Positions 12,289 through 26,500 of a DNA stretch of 64,000 bases are shown piece by piece. The stretch covers positions 1,022,688-1,086,687 of the forward strand of contig JAUJYN010000012.1 of the NCBI GenBank assembly GCA_030737835.1, read 5' to 3'. The position numbers were made by a program, and so were the translations under genes. Under the pieces are notes generated by a model. It was not told where the DNA came from, did not search any database, and saw only the letters and a list, made by a program, of their open reading frames with translations. Positions within the stretch are counted from its first letter, which is position 1. Each line of letters starts with the position of its first letter. This stretch comes from Acorus gramineus (taxonomy: Eukaryota; Streptophyta; Magnoliopsida; Acorales; Acoraceae).

Positions 12289-12594
12289 ATGGATCAGGCG
12301 GCTCACTCAGAATCATCAGATGCTGATAGGGTGATCCAGGCCATTGGGGACATGACTGGAACATTGCGAGAACATATTAATGCTACCCTGGAGCTCAGGC
12401 AAATGAATGTGACAGCCAAGGATCAAGGGATGTATGATACTTTCATGAAGATGGCTCCACCACTATTCTATGGGACGACAGATCCGATGATTGCAGAGGA
12501 GTGGTTATTCTTACTGGAGAAGACGTTTCGGGTGATCAAATGCCATGAGGAGGATAGTGGTGATGCAGAGTTGTGGTGGCGTATGGTTGCTTAG
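12289..12594 (+). pseudogene. Truncated gypsy gag
   Basis: An open frame of 101 residues starts at the expected distance after the primer-binding site. Residues 53-101 match the plant retrotransposon gag domain (PPLFYGTTDPMIAEEWL then LEKTFRVI). The segment that normally joins the LEKTFRVI helix to the GDAELWWRM helix is shortened, and a stop follows WWRMVA, so an internal deletion and premature end are likely. Zinc knuckle, protease, RT and integrase of this element are absent downstream. Confidence 0.72.
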
Positions 12595-12730
12595 AGTATG
12601 TTATTTAGAGATTGTTGTCTGTGTTGTCATTTTAGTGTTGTTTAGAGTATGTTATTGACCTCCTGTATAGACTGCTGATATCATATATACCATTTGCCGC
12701 ATCCCGGGGACGGCCGCCCTGGGGCGTGAC
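12595..12730 (+). mobile_element. LTR-like fragment between gag and copia remnant
   Basis: A short stretch ends in ccgccctggggcgtgaca, resembling the GGCGTGACA 3' end of a Tekay-type LTR, though it differs from the LTR at 9532-12127. The word tagagtatgttatt occurs twice (12594 and 12641). It is probably a junction left by recombination or nested insertion. Confidence is low. Confidence 0.35.
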
Positions 12731-15404
12731 AATTCTAGTAATCATCAGTCCTCTAGTCCATTTGAACTTGTTCATTCTGATATCTGGGGTCCTTCTCATA
12801 TCACGTCAAAGAGTGATTTTTTGTATTATATCAGTTTTATTGATGACTATTCTTGCTTTACTTAGATTTATTTATTGCGTCATCGATCTGAGGTCCCAAA
12901 GATATATGAGATCTTTACCACTATGATTCACACCCAGCTTCAGACTCGTATCAAAATCTTTAGGTCTGATTGTGCTTGAGAATATATTTCTTCCACGATG
13001 CATTCTCTTCTTCAATCTCATGGCACTCTCTTTCAGCAATCATGCCCTTATACTCATGAGCAGAATGGTGTTGCTGAAAGAAAACACCGCCATATTCTTG
13101 AGACCGCTCGTTCCCTCTTACTTTCTTCTTCAAACCTTCGCACATTCTGGGCCGAGGCTACTTTTCTATCTGTTCATCTTATCAATATCACTCCCTCTTC
13201 TGTCCTCTCTGGTATGACTCCTCATGAGCGCCTTTACTCCTCCAAACCTGATTATAGCAGACTTCGCACATTTGGATGTACGTGTTTTGTGCTTCTCCCT
13301 CCTCATCAACGCACCAAGTTGACCGTTCGGTCAATAAAGTGTGTATTCTTGTGGATTAGCTTCGAACACAAGGGTTATCTCTGCTATGATTCTGTTGGAG
13401 ATCGATTTTGGATCGCTCATCATGTGTCCTTTGTCGATGATATATGTTTCCTATTTTTCTTCTTCACCCACTCTATCCTCTTCTCCTATGCATTCTCATG
13501 TTCAGGTCTCTCCTGTGCATTCTCCTGTTCAGGTGTCTCCTATTACGTCTTTTTCTTTTCCTGGCCTACCTGTTGCACTAGAGTCTGTTCCTACCCCTGC
13601 GTCTCAACCTGACACTCCTGCAGATAACCCACCCTCTCCTCCCAGTGTGTCTCCTATTGCCCCTACTGAAGATACTTCCGCTGGTCCTTCGACTCCCACG
13701 CCTGACACGCCTCCTCCTGTCGTGGATCCTCGGCTTTTGCCTCGTTATCCTTAGTGTGCACATCACCCCCCTTCCTGATTTAGTCACGACTCAGGACCAC
13801 CTGACAAGTTTGGTTTTGCCTCTGTCAGTATCTACTCTCCACAGTTTCAGGCCTATCTCACAGCTATACATGCCCACCGTGAGCCCCGTTCTTACCGCGA
13901 GGCAGTCGAGTACCCTGAGTGGAAGCAGGCCATGGCAGAGGAATTTCAGGCATTTGAGCAGACACAGACTTGGGATGTTGTTCCCCTTCCAGATGATGTT
14001 ACACCTATTAGCTGCAAATGGATCTTCAAGATCAAGCATCGTCCTGATGGGTCCATTGAACGGTATAAAGCTCATCTTGTTGCTCGAGGTTTCACCCAAG
14101 AGTATGGTATTGACTATGAGGAGACGTTTGCACCTGTCACTCAGATGACCATTGTTCGTATCCTCTTTGATGTTGCTGTTGTTCGTCGTTGGTCTCTCTT
14201 TCAGATGGATGTGAAGAATGTCTTTCTTCACGGTGACCTATATGAGGTTGTCTATATGCAGCCACCTCCAGGTCTTAGCACTCCTCCTCAGCATGTTTGT
14301 CGTCTTCGGCGGGCTATATACAGACTGAAACAGGCTCCTCGTGCCTGGTTTGAGCATTTTTGTAGTGTTATTCTGACAGCTGATTTTGTTGAGAGCCACC
14401 AGGACCACTCTATGTTTGTGCGATCATCATCACAGGACGGGTAATCTTTCTTTTGTATGTTGACGACATGATTATAACTGGCGATGACTCCGCTGATATT
14501 ACTCTGGTCAAGAATCACCTCAGTCGACAGTTTCAGATGAAGGATCTTGGTACTCTTCGCTACTTCCTTGGTCTCGAGATTGCATAGAGTGACCGTGGGA
14601 TCCTGCTTTCTCAATAGAAGTATACAACTAACATTTTAGAGCGTGTTGCCCTCTCCGATACCCGCAGTGCGGATACTCCTCTCGAGCTTCATGTGAAGCT
14701 TCGTCCTATATATGGTGAGCTTCTCCCATATCCTACTAGATACAGACAGATTGTGGGTCAGCTTGTGTATCTCTGCATCACCAGTTCTGACATTGCCCAT
14801 ACTGTTAGCATTGTTAGTCAGTTTGTCTCGACCCCTCGATCAGTGCATTATGGTGCTCTTATGCGTATTCTCAGATATTTACGTGGTACTATCACTAGAT
14901 CGCTGTATCTGTCATCCTCTTTCACTTTAGTTCTTAGAGCTTACACTGATGCTGATTGGATTGGAGATCCGACCACAAGACGCTCTACCACTGGGTTCTG
15001 CATATTTCTCGGAGATTCTATCATCTCTTGGCGCAGCAAGAAACAGGAAGTTGTTTTCCCTATCCAGCACTGAGGTTGAGTATCGTGCCATGGCTATTAC
15101 CACCAAAGAGATTGTTCATCTTAGACGTCTCTTGGTGGACTTAGGAGTCACTATGACTGGTCCTACTTTTCTTTATTGTGATAACCGGTCTGTTATTCAG
15201 ATAGCCAGCAATCCGGTCTTTCACGAAAGGACCAAACACATTGATATCGACTGTCACTTCGTTCGTCAGCACTACCTTGCAAAGACAGTATCGCTTCCGC
15301 ATATTTCCTCTGCAGAGCAGCTTGCTTATTTCTTTACGAAGTCACATCCAGTTCCTCGATTTCAGTTTCTCATTCACAAACTCACATTGTATGATCCACC
15401 ATGA
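12731..15404 (+). pseudogene. Decayed Ty1/copia pol remnant
   Basis: Successive frames keep the copia order integrase, reverse transcriptase, RNase H. Integrase is seen as FELVHSDIWGP, FIDDYSC, then HEQNGVAERKHRHI and FGCTCFV (12760-13300). Reverse transcriptase appears as KWIFKIKHRPDGSIERYKA, HLVARGFTQ, FQMDVKNVFLHGDL and LYVDDM (13932-14470). The C-terminal RNase H region keeps YTDADWIGDP and CDNRSVIQIA to about 15400. In-frame stops (about 12865, 12977, 14586, 14617) and frame changes (about 13450-13930, 14445, 15070) break it. Gag, protease and both LTRs are missing, so it is a non-functional internal fragment. Confidence 0.88.
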
Positions 15405-15841
15405 GTTTGAGGGTTTTTTTTTTTTACTAATGTTTGCATGTATGGGTTTTATTTTTATTTGTTATCTAGTTATAGAATTGTCATATTTGAAAATAATTGT
15501 TAAATTGATTCTATTTATGTAAAAGTGTATTTTCACATTATCAGTTTCAAACGCGAGTTTTTATATTTTAATTTTTTGTTTCAAATTTTATTTTTTATAT
15601 AATAAGATTAACAAAAAAAATACTTGATTTAAGATTTTTATGAATAAAATAAAATCATATTTATTATAAAATACAACATATATATAATAAAATTTATATA
15701 TTGATGAAGTGCGATTATTTCATTTTTTGTGTGTGCATATATGATGCAAACATCACTAAAAAAAAGCAAAACCCATGCATGCACGTAAACCAAGATCCAT
15801 GAAAAAAAAATTCTCACGTAGAAGAAAGAAGTTAAAAAAAG

Positions 15842-16010
15842 ATTAATTTTTTTATAAATACATATATGCAATTTATTATATTATATGTTTCATTTTTTTA
15901 TAAAAATATGTCTTTAAATAGATAAGGTATGTTATTTTTAAAAAATTTAAAACATATATAGACTGGAATTATGGGACTGAAAATAAATTTCTATATAACA
16001 TTATTTATTG
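15842..16010 (+). repeat. Family A MITE remnant
   Basis: It shares ataaatacatatatgcaattta, tttcatttttttataaaaatatg and a final gactggaatt...gggactgaaaa block with the intact copy at 381-657. The left third is missing. Confidence 0.5.
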
Positions 16011-16109
16011 AAATAAAGAACAAAAAAAAAAATACTATTTATCCAAACCAAACCTATGCAAAAAAAAAAAAAAAAAAAAACTAACAACCCATGCATCCCG
16101 TGCATGCTT

Positions 16110-16360
16110 TGGATAATCAAGTCTTGGGCCCCTCAGCGCGTTGTCTGTGCACGCTGCGAGCTGCGCGCAGGGGTTTACGGAGACATGATTGTGAATCACG
16201 TCTCCACCGTGACATTTTTTAACTCGGTCAGCGAGCTACGTGGGCGCGTTGACCGGTCAAAAATAATTCCAAAACCAGTTTTACAAATATTTTGGTTAGG
16301 GGTCAATTTTTTAAAAAAAAATTTAGCAGGATTATTTTAAAAAATTTCCGAAAATATATG
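16110..16360 (+). repeat. GC-richer dispersed repeat, copy 1
   Basis: A segment with gtgaatcacgtctcc, a gagcta/gaccggtcaaa block and a ttttacaaata...ggggtcaatttt tail is matched in the same order at about 53640-53870 (gtgaatcgcgtctcc, gaacgag, ggtcaaaa, ttttacaaata). No ends or target duplication were found. Confidence 0.4.
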
Positions 16361-17528
16361 GTTATCCACAATTTGCATCCTATAAGATCCCCTGAATCAT
16401 CTGAGGGAAAAGGATGATAAATTATCCACAAGATTAGTTGATGACTCAACACTATCCATTTCTAAGCAATGTTTCATTCATATCCACTTCATGCATAAGG
16501 TATAAATAGAAGCATGTGTTAAAGACATGAAGGCGCATACATATATGAAACGACAGCTCTAATAGAATGCATGAATTATTTTTCATCGTCATCAACAAAA
16601 TATATACATATATCAGGCAACCCAAATCTCATCTCATAAATCATTTTTATATAACATATGTACAAAACAAATATCAAATGATATATATAAATCGGCATGC
16701 TTAATTAATTGATATACACAATTTTAATAACATGCCCGAAGACATATATATGCTATGATAACCTTCACCAAGAATTAGACATCCATAATCAAAATTAGCA
16801 TAGAAAAATAAGGATCAGATTAGGCTACTAGATTGACTAGCCTGTTTGCAGTTATCAAAAATATAATTATATAAATATGTTAATCCAAAACTCTCAAATT
16901 AACATCCCACTTAACATGCATGTAATAACTAAAATTATTTTATTCAAGTATGTACAAAAATTTGTGTAATTTATTCACTAAGATTGTTGTACATGATATA
17001 TAAAATATTAACCGATATATAAATTTAAATATATTATCATTTCAGACACTCGAATAAAAGAGAATAATAATTAGAGTTTTTTTTTTTTTGAATGATGGAG
17101 GGGCTTTTCATGGTTGACTTTACAGTCAAGTTGGTAGGCTATCTTCACCTGTTTATTTTTTCTATGAAATTTTTTTTTAAATTTTACTAATAAACATAAA
17201 ATATGACAAACAAACTCGAATCTAAAATTTATGCTTAATACAGAAACCGTTGTTTGCATAATTGCATGGTCAACGGTCAAAGAGTCATGTAACTAATTTC
17301 GACGACGAGTCGTTACGAAATCGACCGATCTTGGATGCCGATTCAAAGGGGTAAAATCGGAAAAGACAAAAAGTACACTCTCCTCCAAGGCTCCAACAAA
17401 ACGACACAGTGAACTTCATCTCTTTGTCTCTAAATTCTTCGATACCAAACCGAGAAGAAAATAAAATCCACAAAAATCGACTTCGAAAGCTCTCGTCTCG
17501 TGATGCGGGCTTGAATTTCGAGGCATCC

Positions 17529-20500
17529 ATGGCGATCGGAGCTTCTTCACCGCATCATCATCTTCTACTCCTGCTTCCGCTCGTCGTGTCGTTCTTCGCG
17601 GTCGCGGAGGCGAAGTACATCGCGTACAACACGTCGCAGGGGATCGTCCCGGGGAAGCTCAACGTGCACCTGGTCGCGCACACGCACGACGACGTCGGAT
17701 GGTTGAAGACCGTCGACCAGTACTACGTCGGATCCAACAATTCCATCCAGGTGTTCTTAGATCCTCGTTTTTACTCTCTTGAACTGTTGTGTTTTTTGGT
17801 GGATTGAGTTTGAATGGTTGTTTTTGGGGGGGGAAATACAGGGAGCTTGTGTGCAAAATGTGTTAGATTCTCTGATTCCTGCGTTGCTCGCTGATAAAAA
17901 CCGCAAATTTGTATACGTCGAACAGGTGGAATGTGTTCTATTGATTGAATTCATGGAGAGTGTCTCAAAATTAGGGTTTTGACTTTTGAGTCTGTTTTTT
18001 AAAGGCATTCTTCCAACGTTGGTGGAGACAACAGAGCAACGAAACACAAAGCGTGGTGAAGAAATTCCTCAGCTCGGGTCAACTGGAGTTCATGTAAGAT
18101 TCTGTTTGGTTGCTGTCAATATGTGATTTTGATTTTTTTTTTTGAATTGTCAAACATTGTATGGTATAGAAACGGTGGAATGTGCATGCACGATGAAGCC
18201 GCTCCCCATTACATCGACATGATTGATCAGACGACCCTCGGGCTACGTTTTATCAAACAGGAATTTGGTCAGGTGCCTAGAATTGGGTGGCAGATTGATC
18301 CATTTGGGCATTCTGCGGTGCAAGCTTATTTGCTCAGCGCCGAGGTAGAACATGACTCAAATTATTTTGAATGAACAAAATCTACATATTTCTCTTATAC
18401 GCCTATTTTGTTTTATATGCTTCTATTGTGATATGTTTTGCAGGTTGGATTCGATGCTCTTTATTTTGCTCGGATTGATTACCAAGACCGGGCTAAACGG
18501 AAAGACGATAAGACTCTTGAGGTTGTGTGGCGAGGTTCTAAGAGTCTTGGGTCATCCGCGGATGTGAGTGGCTTGTTATTGTTTATGTTTTCGTGCAGTT
18601 TAGAACATTGTATTTTGTATGTGTTATCTTCTTCGTTTGTGTGGTTCAGCTTGGTTTAGTTTCCTTTGGATTAGTTTGTTGGCTTATTTAGCTGTAAATC
18701 TTCATTTCACTTCCTTTTTCAACATGCAGATTTTCACAGGAATGTTCCCAAATGGGAATTATGAACCTCCTAAAGCCTTTTACTTTGAAGTAAATGATGT
18801 TTCATCTATTAATGTTCAGGTAAGCCTCATGGAGAAGATACCTTCTTTTTTGGTATACATTTCTATAGAAGTTCACTGTTTTGTTTCTTTGTCTACTATA
18901 GGATGATCCTCTATTGTTCGATTACAATGTTCAAGAGCGAGTGGATGATTTCGTGGCTGCTGCAGTAGCACAGGTAATCAGTGCTAATTAGGCCAACTTT
19001 TCATACCTCCTCTTCCCATTTCATGAACCATTTGAAGCATAAGCATGCTCAATTAAATCATTTCATATTTGTCCAGGCCAATGTCACTAGAACTAATCAC
19101 ATAATGTGGACCATGGGAACTGATTTTAAATATCAGTATGCGGAGTCATGGTTCAAGCAGATGGATAAGCTCATTCACTATGTCAACCAGGTACCATGTT
19201 TCAGAAATGTCTTCCAGAAATTTGAAATTTTTTTATGGCTTGAACTGGGAGAATTGAATTTTACAGTTTTCTTATATTCATGATTGCAAGGTTGTGATTC
19301 ATAGTATATTCATTTCCCAATTGTCCATCATTTTTTGCGGGGGGGTGAGCATGGAAATTCTTGCTTAGAAATAGTAGTAATTAATCTAAGGATAGTTCAC
19401 AGTTTATCATATCCCATAATGGTTTCTTTGTGTTGATAGACAGGGTTGCTGTTACTGTGCGCTTACGTCTTCAACAATATGTAGACCTTCCTCTGTTATT
19501 GCATTAATTATTTGTATTTTGATAGGATGGAAGGGTTAATGCACTGTATTCAACCCCATCCATTTATACTGATGCAAAGTATGCAGCAAAAGAATCATGG
19601 CCTCTAAAGACGGATGACTTTTTCCCGTAGGTTGAATAAGTATAGATCTCTTTTGCAATTAAAATTTGATTTGATTTTTATCCTTTTTTCTAATGCTGCT
19701 TGAGTACTTGCAGATATGCTGATCGTGCAGATGCATATTGGACTGGATATTTTACAAGTCGACCTGCCTTCAAACGCTATGTGAGAGATTTAAGTGGCTA
19801 CTACTTGGTAAAGTTCATTTTGGTCTTTAAATTCACTTTGACCTGTAATTTTCATATGGGTTTTTGGTATTCACAGCTTTAAATTTATGATGGTTCTGAC
19901 TTCCAGTAAACTGCATATAACAACCTTTTTTTTAAAAAAAAAATTGCCCCTTTTAAACAGGCGGCAAGACAGTTGGAATTTTTTAAAGGGAGGAATGCTT
20001 CAGGACCAACAACAGATGCTTTGGGTGATGCATTGGGGCTCGCTCAGCATCATGATGCTGTCAGTGGAACAGAAAAGCAGCATGTGGCAAATGATTATGC
20101 CAAACGCCTGTCCATTGGTTATAAGGAGGTATTTAGCCACAATTTTTCCTTCAAAGATTTGTTTTTTTTTTTTGTGAATTGTCTTAAGGCTGTAGCTATT
20201 CTTATTATGCTCGGGTATATTTCTGCAGGCTGAGCTGTTGTTTGGCACTTCTCTTGCTTGCCTGACTGAGTCAAATTCAAAAAGTGGGTGCTCCAACCCG
20301 TCAACAAAATTTGATCAGGCAAAATATCATGATTCTCTTGTCCAATGAACCTTGCATGTTCTTTGGTTGTGGTTGGTTTTAAAATCAGGTAGCTTTAAAA
20401 AGTTGTCTTCATAGCATCAAAAGATTCACATCTTGAGAATCAAGAAATGATAATACATGCCTGCCTATGTTTCTGCAGGACATCATAGAACTTGGGTTTT

Positions 20501-23500
20501 GTTATTGAAGCATGATCTGATTTCAAACCTAACTTCATTGATATTTATCCATGAATGGGAAGGTGTGTGCAGCAATATAGCTAGAACAATAGAATTGAAA
20601 TATATTACATAGGGTGGGAGGGATAAATGGGGACAAAATAAGTATGTTTCAAGTGGGGTTTAGTTACGTATATATGCACTTCTGAGGGAGGAAAGACAAC
20701 CCCCTCCAACCCAACCAGCCATAACTCACACAAACCCAAGAAAAAGGGTTCTGTCAATGAGTGCATGTATCATGCAAGATTCATGTGTGCGAAAAGGCAG
20801 ACTTGCATTTCTAATGTTTACAATGATATTTAAACATCTGTGATCAGCTTTAGTTGCACATGCTTGGTATCCAAAACTTTTATCATTGCTTTTTGTTTAA
20901 ATCCTTTAAACTTGCGCCATGACCTGTATGTTTTTCATGAGTTTAAGTGTTTTGATCCACTAAACTTTGTGTTTCATGGTAGATCACTAAATTTCATTAG
21001 GTGTGCATGTATGTATCTTTTTCTTTTTTTTTTCTACTTTGACTTCTATTGTTGTACTAAAGTTGGCATAATATTTTCCAGTGTCCTCTTCTTAATATAA
21101 GTTACTGCCCCCCATCTGAAGTAAACTTGTCTCAAGGAAAAAGCTTGGTAAGATCTGGTCATAGATCATTTAACTAACCATTAATTTAAAATTTGACCCG
21201 TTATACTCCATAACTTTCATGCAATGTCATTTTTGTAGGTTGTTGTTGTCTACAACTCTCTTGGATGGGAACGAGAAGATGTGATTCAGATACCTGTAAG
21301 TGTTTTGAGCAAGTCATGTCTGCCCTGTTGTGAGCAGTGTATTCTTTTCATTTCTCTTCTATTTAAACCAATGCCTCATCCTACAAAGATGTATTTGTGG
21401 GATTCTTTACTATGGAATGAAGTGTCTCATTTCTGTTTCCACAGATAGCTGAGAAGAGCTATTGTGATTGGTGTAATATGAGAGAATAAAAAAACCATGT
21501 GCAAAAAGTAAGTAAAAAAGGGTGAAGTGTTATTTTGTCAGGTTTCATTAATAATGTAAATCTACTAATCTGACAATTCACATGAACATGGAATTTATTT
21601 TATAAGTGAGGAGGAACATGAAGCATAATTGGGATCGTTTTGGACCTTTTTTATTAAAAGAAGGTTGGCTTTCGCCTTTGTATTCAAAGTGAAAGCCCCA
21701 AGGACAAGATAATTGCAAACCCATCCACCTCATGTGGACAGAACCCACATCATCAGGACACAAAAAGAAGAGGAGTGCTCTACTTAATGCATCCCACCAT
21801 AAGAAACCAATCTCTGAACCTCACAGCCCCTGGATGGTTAGTCTCCCTCCAATCAGAGAAACCTCACGGGCCCAACACAGCATTTCCCCCACATCACAAT
21901 GAACCTCATATCCCCCTCACAGATATTCTCCACATATGGAGTCGATCCCTTAAACACCACCTGGTTTCTCGTCAACCAAATGGACCATATCCTCGTTGGG
22001 ATCAAGGATTGAGAGATTTTAGCCTCCACACTCCTATCTCCAGCCGATCGCAGACTCTTCCCCGCCCTCCATAGGTCCTCCAGAGTACCAAAAGGACCAC
22101 CTAGCGCCGTCACTGAGCCAAGCCACTGCCAAGCATCCTGCGCTAAAGGACACAACAGCAGCAGATGTTCCACCGATTCCTCCGCAGCACCACAAAGACC
22201 ACAGCTTGTAATGGTAGTAGAAGCCCATTTCGCACCCTTGTGAGAATCTTCTGTTGGCAGACCAACCAAGCAAAAAACTTAACTTACATCTATGAGGCAC
22301 AATCGCAACAGTTGGGTCTTGGATTGAGAGTAGGTTTTGTTTAATTTTTAAAGGAGTTGTTAAATTTTTTATATTTGATTAGGATTTTATCGTTCTTACT
22401 CATTTTTAGGTTTTACTGTTATAATCTTAATGTATGCTATTCCAGATTTATATACTTGATGGAGAATTAACACTGATACCTTTATCTTTATTCTTCTTCC
22501 ATCTTCTACTCTCTTCTCAACCCATCAAAATCTGTATTTATGTTATACTGGAAAACCAAGAGCTATTAATATTTGACCTGAAATAACATTAGATTCAAAC
22601 CTAGAAAATTCTGTTTGACATGTTTTGGTTATGTGACAACCTGAAAGTCTTGATTCTGATATCTTCACCTTCTACCATTTGTAATGATCATGTTGAATTA
22701 CAGTAAGTCATATATGGTCAATTGTGCTGCAGGTTCTTGATAAGTCGGTTATCGTTCGGGATAACAAAGGAAGAGAGATTCAATCACAGCTCCTACCCCT
22801 AGTCAATGCTTCAGTCAGTCTAAGGGATTTTTATGTTAGAGCATACTTGGGCATTTCCCCAGGTGCCACCCCTAAGTTCTGGCTTGCATTTGCAGTTTCT
22901 GTACCACCTCTTGGTTTTAGCACTTACTTCATCTCCAATTCAGAGCAGACAGGTTTGCTATTTTATATTTCTTTTACTTGGTTGAGCACTCTTTTATGGA
23001 ATGCAATATCATTGTAGGTGCTCAGTTTTCTTAATAACACGTGCAGCTTCCAGTTCAGCCATGTCAACTGAGTACAAGATTCAAGGGGATGAAGATTCCA
23101 TAGAAATTGGTTCAGGAAATCTGAAGCTCATTTATTCTGCAAAGGAAGCAAAACTTACACACTACTCCAATAGCAAAAGCTTGGTATGCATTGTGATCGG
23201 CCTTCTCTTTTTCATATGCTTTCATGCCCCTTTTCTTCTTTATAATTATTTGCCATTCTCTATCATTGTTTCTTCTTATAGACCTTACACTCGCGTGAGT
23301 TTATTTGTTTATGCGTCTCCTTGTATAATGTGTTAATATTCATTTTCAAGGTAAAAGAATCTGTAGAACAGTCCTACAGCTTTTACTCTGGTGATGATGG
23401 AAGTGGCAGTGATCCTCAGGTAATTGGTCGATTTAGAGCATCACTTATCCCCTGCATGAATACTTTGGCTTCAGTGTAGGTTGTGTTTTAAAGCTTGTAC

Positions 23501-26500
23501 TTACTCATTCAAGAATGAATTAATAATATAATATTTGATTGAAGGCCTCTGGAGCATATGTCTTTCGTCCAAATGGCTCGTTTCCCATTAAACCAGATTC
23601 ACAGGTATGTGTTTCCAGTGAAATTGAAATCCTTCACCTTGCATGAACATCATGATGATCATGCTCAACGACTTTCAGCATTTATCTTTTATATAATGCA
23701 CATCATCTGCATTTTATACTTTAAAATTTGCATTGCCGTAGGTGCCACTGACAGTCCTGCGGGGTCCATTATTAGATGAAGTACATCAACGGATCAATCC
23801 ATGGATATATCAGGTGATGTACCCATGTCAATTTTTTCTATGCATTATTCGGTAATTACCTCGTTTCCCTTTCTGGCAAAGTTTTGCTCGAGTTTCTCTC
23901 TCATTGATTTATTGGGTTTGTGCTTGCAATGTGAAAAGGGACCTCCTGCGATGTTTCTCATGGTTTTAGACTAGATCCTATAGATGATATAATGCTACTA
24001 GGTAATGATAGTAAAAACAAATAAACATAGTTCTTGATAGAGCTTGTATTGCATGCAAATGAGTGTTCAAGAAGCACTTCATTTAGTGAGACTGTGGATT
24101 GGCTTTGAATCTCCCATAGTTATAATTCCTAATTCCAAGAATTATGTAGATCAAATTGGCTCTTTGACCAAAGTTCCAATTTTTTTTAGGAAGCTTTGAT
24201 GCAATTTTATTTATTTATTTTCTACGAAAATAGGTCCACCCCCTCAATACAAAAAAAAAAAAGAAAAAAAAAAAAGAGAGGAAGAAGACACACACGCACA
24301 CACTGTCATGGGTGGTACACACTGTCATGGGTGGTATTTGAACACATTGAAACTAATGAAAATCTTTGATTTAAAAGTTTTGGAAATCAAACTAAATAAA
24401 GTGCCATTTTTCTTTATTGTTTTTTAATTGAACTAACTTTTGATGCCTATGCAGATCACCAGAGTTTACAAGGAAAAGGAGCATGCTGAATTTGAGTTCA
24501 TCGTAAGCAAATTTTCAACTATTTTAGCCTATTTACATCTATTGACGCCTTGGTATTGCTTAAATTTCTTGGTCAATCTCCATTCTATTGCAATATGTCC
24601 ATGTTTGATGTTGTATCAATCTGTTCCTGTGTTATATCTTGTATTCATATTTAGTGAAAGGAATATTTATTTGTTTGAATCTTTTTTTGCACATGCTTAC
24701 GTTACATCAATTTCAGGTGGGGCCTATACCTGTTGATGATAATATTGGGAAAGAAGTTGTCACTCAAATAACTACTACGATGATGACGAATAAAACATTT
24801 TACACAGATTCAAATGGACGCGATTTTCTTAAAAGGGTATGGTCATATCCTTTAGTTTTTTGTTCTTTGTAGATTTAAGGGTCAAACGATGATGCTTATA
24901 AAGAAGAACCTATGGTCTCTCTTCAAGTGCAATTAAGAGTTTAGTTCTTTCTCTCTGCTTCCTAATTAGCATTTCGTATCTTTGTCTGGCTTTATCAAAT
25001 GCCTGATGTATTCTTACAGCATTGTTTGTTATAGAATACAAATAAGATAGAGTATTTTGTTTACAGGTTCGAGACTATAGGTCAGACTGGGACTTACAAG
25101 TGAATCAACCTGTTGCCGGGAATTATTATCCTGTGAGTTCTCATTTTGTATTACCTTGAGATGGTTTAGATATTATTCTTCATGTTAAATATGGTGTAAA
25201 TAACTAGGATAAAAGTTTTTCATAGTTGAGTTAAGCAAATAATTTCGGCCTCTCCTCTCTTCTTCTCATGAGCCAGAAGCATGCACCATTCAAAAATGGC
25301 AAAAATATGCTAATAAAAAATTGAGGCAGCAGAGGAGGAAGAGATCAAGTTCAACTTAGAATTCAATATGGATTTTTTTTTTCCTTTTTTTTTGATAGTC
25401 TACTAGAAATAAGTGGTTTTTCTTATTTCAGATTAATCTTGGCATTTATATGGAGGGTAACAGAACAGAACTTTCAGTATTGGTAGACAGAGCAGTGGGA
25501 GGAGGCAGCATTTTAGATGGACAAGTAGAATTGATGCTCCATCGGTTAGCACTTTGTTTTCATGTGCTTATATTTCATTAGCAAGATGTTTATATTTAGA
25601 ATTCTTTCCATGCAGCATTATCTGAGAATTACAGACTTGATTACCCTTTGTTTACAGGAGACTGCTTCATGATGATTCCCGAGGTGTTGCAGAAGCACTA
25701 GATGAAATTGATTGCATTCCTGATCAATGCTCAGGGTTAACAGTAAGTACAGTGCTCAGGCTCTTTTCTTTAGAATCTCATACTTCTGGTTTAGCTCCTA
25801 ATTGGAATGAAACAAAATTATATCTCAGCATTTATATAGTGCTATTATATCATTTTTTACACATTCACCTTCATAAGAATTTTTTTTTTCACTTGGTATG
25901 GTAAGATACTGTAAAATTTGCATCAATAGGTTTACGTTCTAAGCATATGTGTGGAGGTCTGGATTACATTGGTATTGCATTGAACAGAGACCACTTTAAT
26001 CATGTTGAGACCTGTGAAGTTTTCAAATGTCCATTTAATTTGATGGTGATGATCTCCGGTCAATCTTAGTTGTGGGTTATGACATTATTTTGATTGAAGT
26101 CTTGGTGCCTACATACAGTGGCATGGCACTAAAACCCTTTTATATGCATGAATTCTTACAATTGGGATTGTGCTTGCAAATAATCAATGTAGGATATGCA
26201 TTTTGCATAGGATAATATTACGTACAAACCCCTTTTCTAGCTCCAATTCCAGTCTACATGTGTTTTGATTATTTTTTTTAAAGAAAAAAGTATACCTCAT
26301 CTAATGAGGTGCATGCTTTTATAAAAAATGAAGCATATGCTCCAATGAATTGCGTTGATGTATTTATAGAAAATGTGAAAATTTTCTAATGATGCACGTG
26401 CCTCGTTAATGTGAGTATACGCTTCGGTGATTTTCTTTCGACGCATATGGGATTGGGGCTGGGAAAAAACTTGTGTGTAACAACACCTAGTGGAATGGCG

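Larger units (their letters stand above)
15405..17528. other. AT-rich spacer with MITE remnants
   Basis: No gene is seen. It contains a family A remnant (about 15842-16010), a GC-richer repeat segment (about 16110-16360), and AT-rich DNA up to the alpha-mannosidase promoter. The last 250 bp form the leader of that gene. Confidence 0.5.

Noticed and set aside
16056-16340. 94-residue frame beginning in a poly(A) run
   Set aside because: Starts in a homopolymer and crosses a dispersed repeat; no domain.
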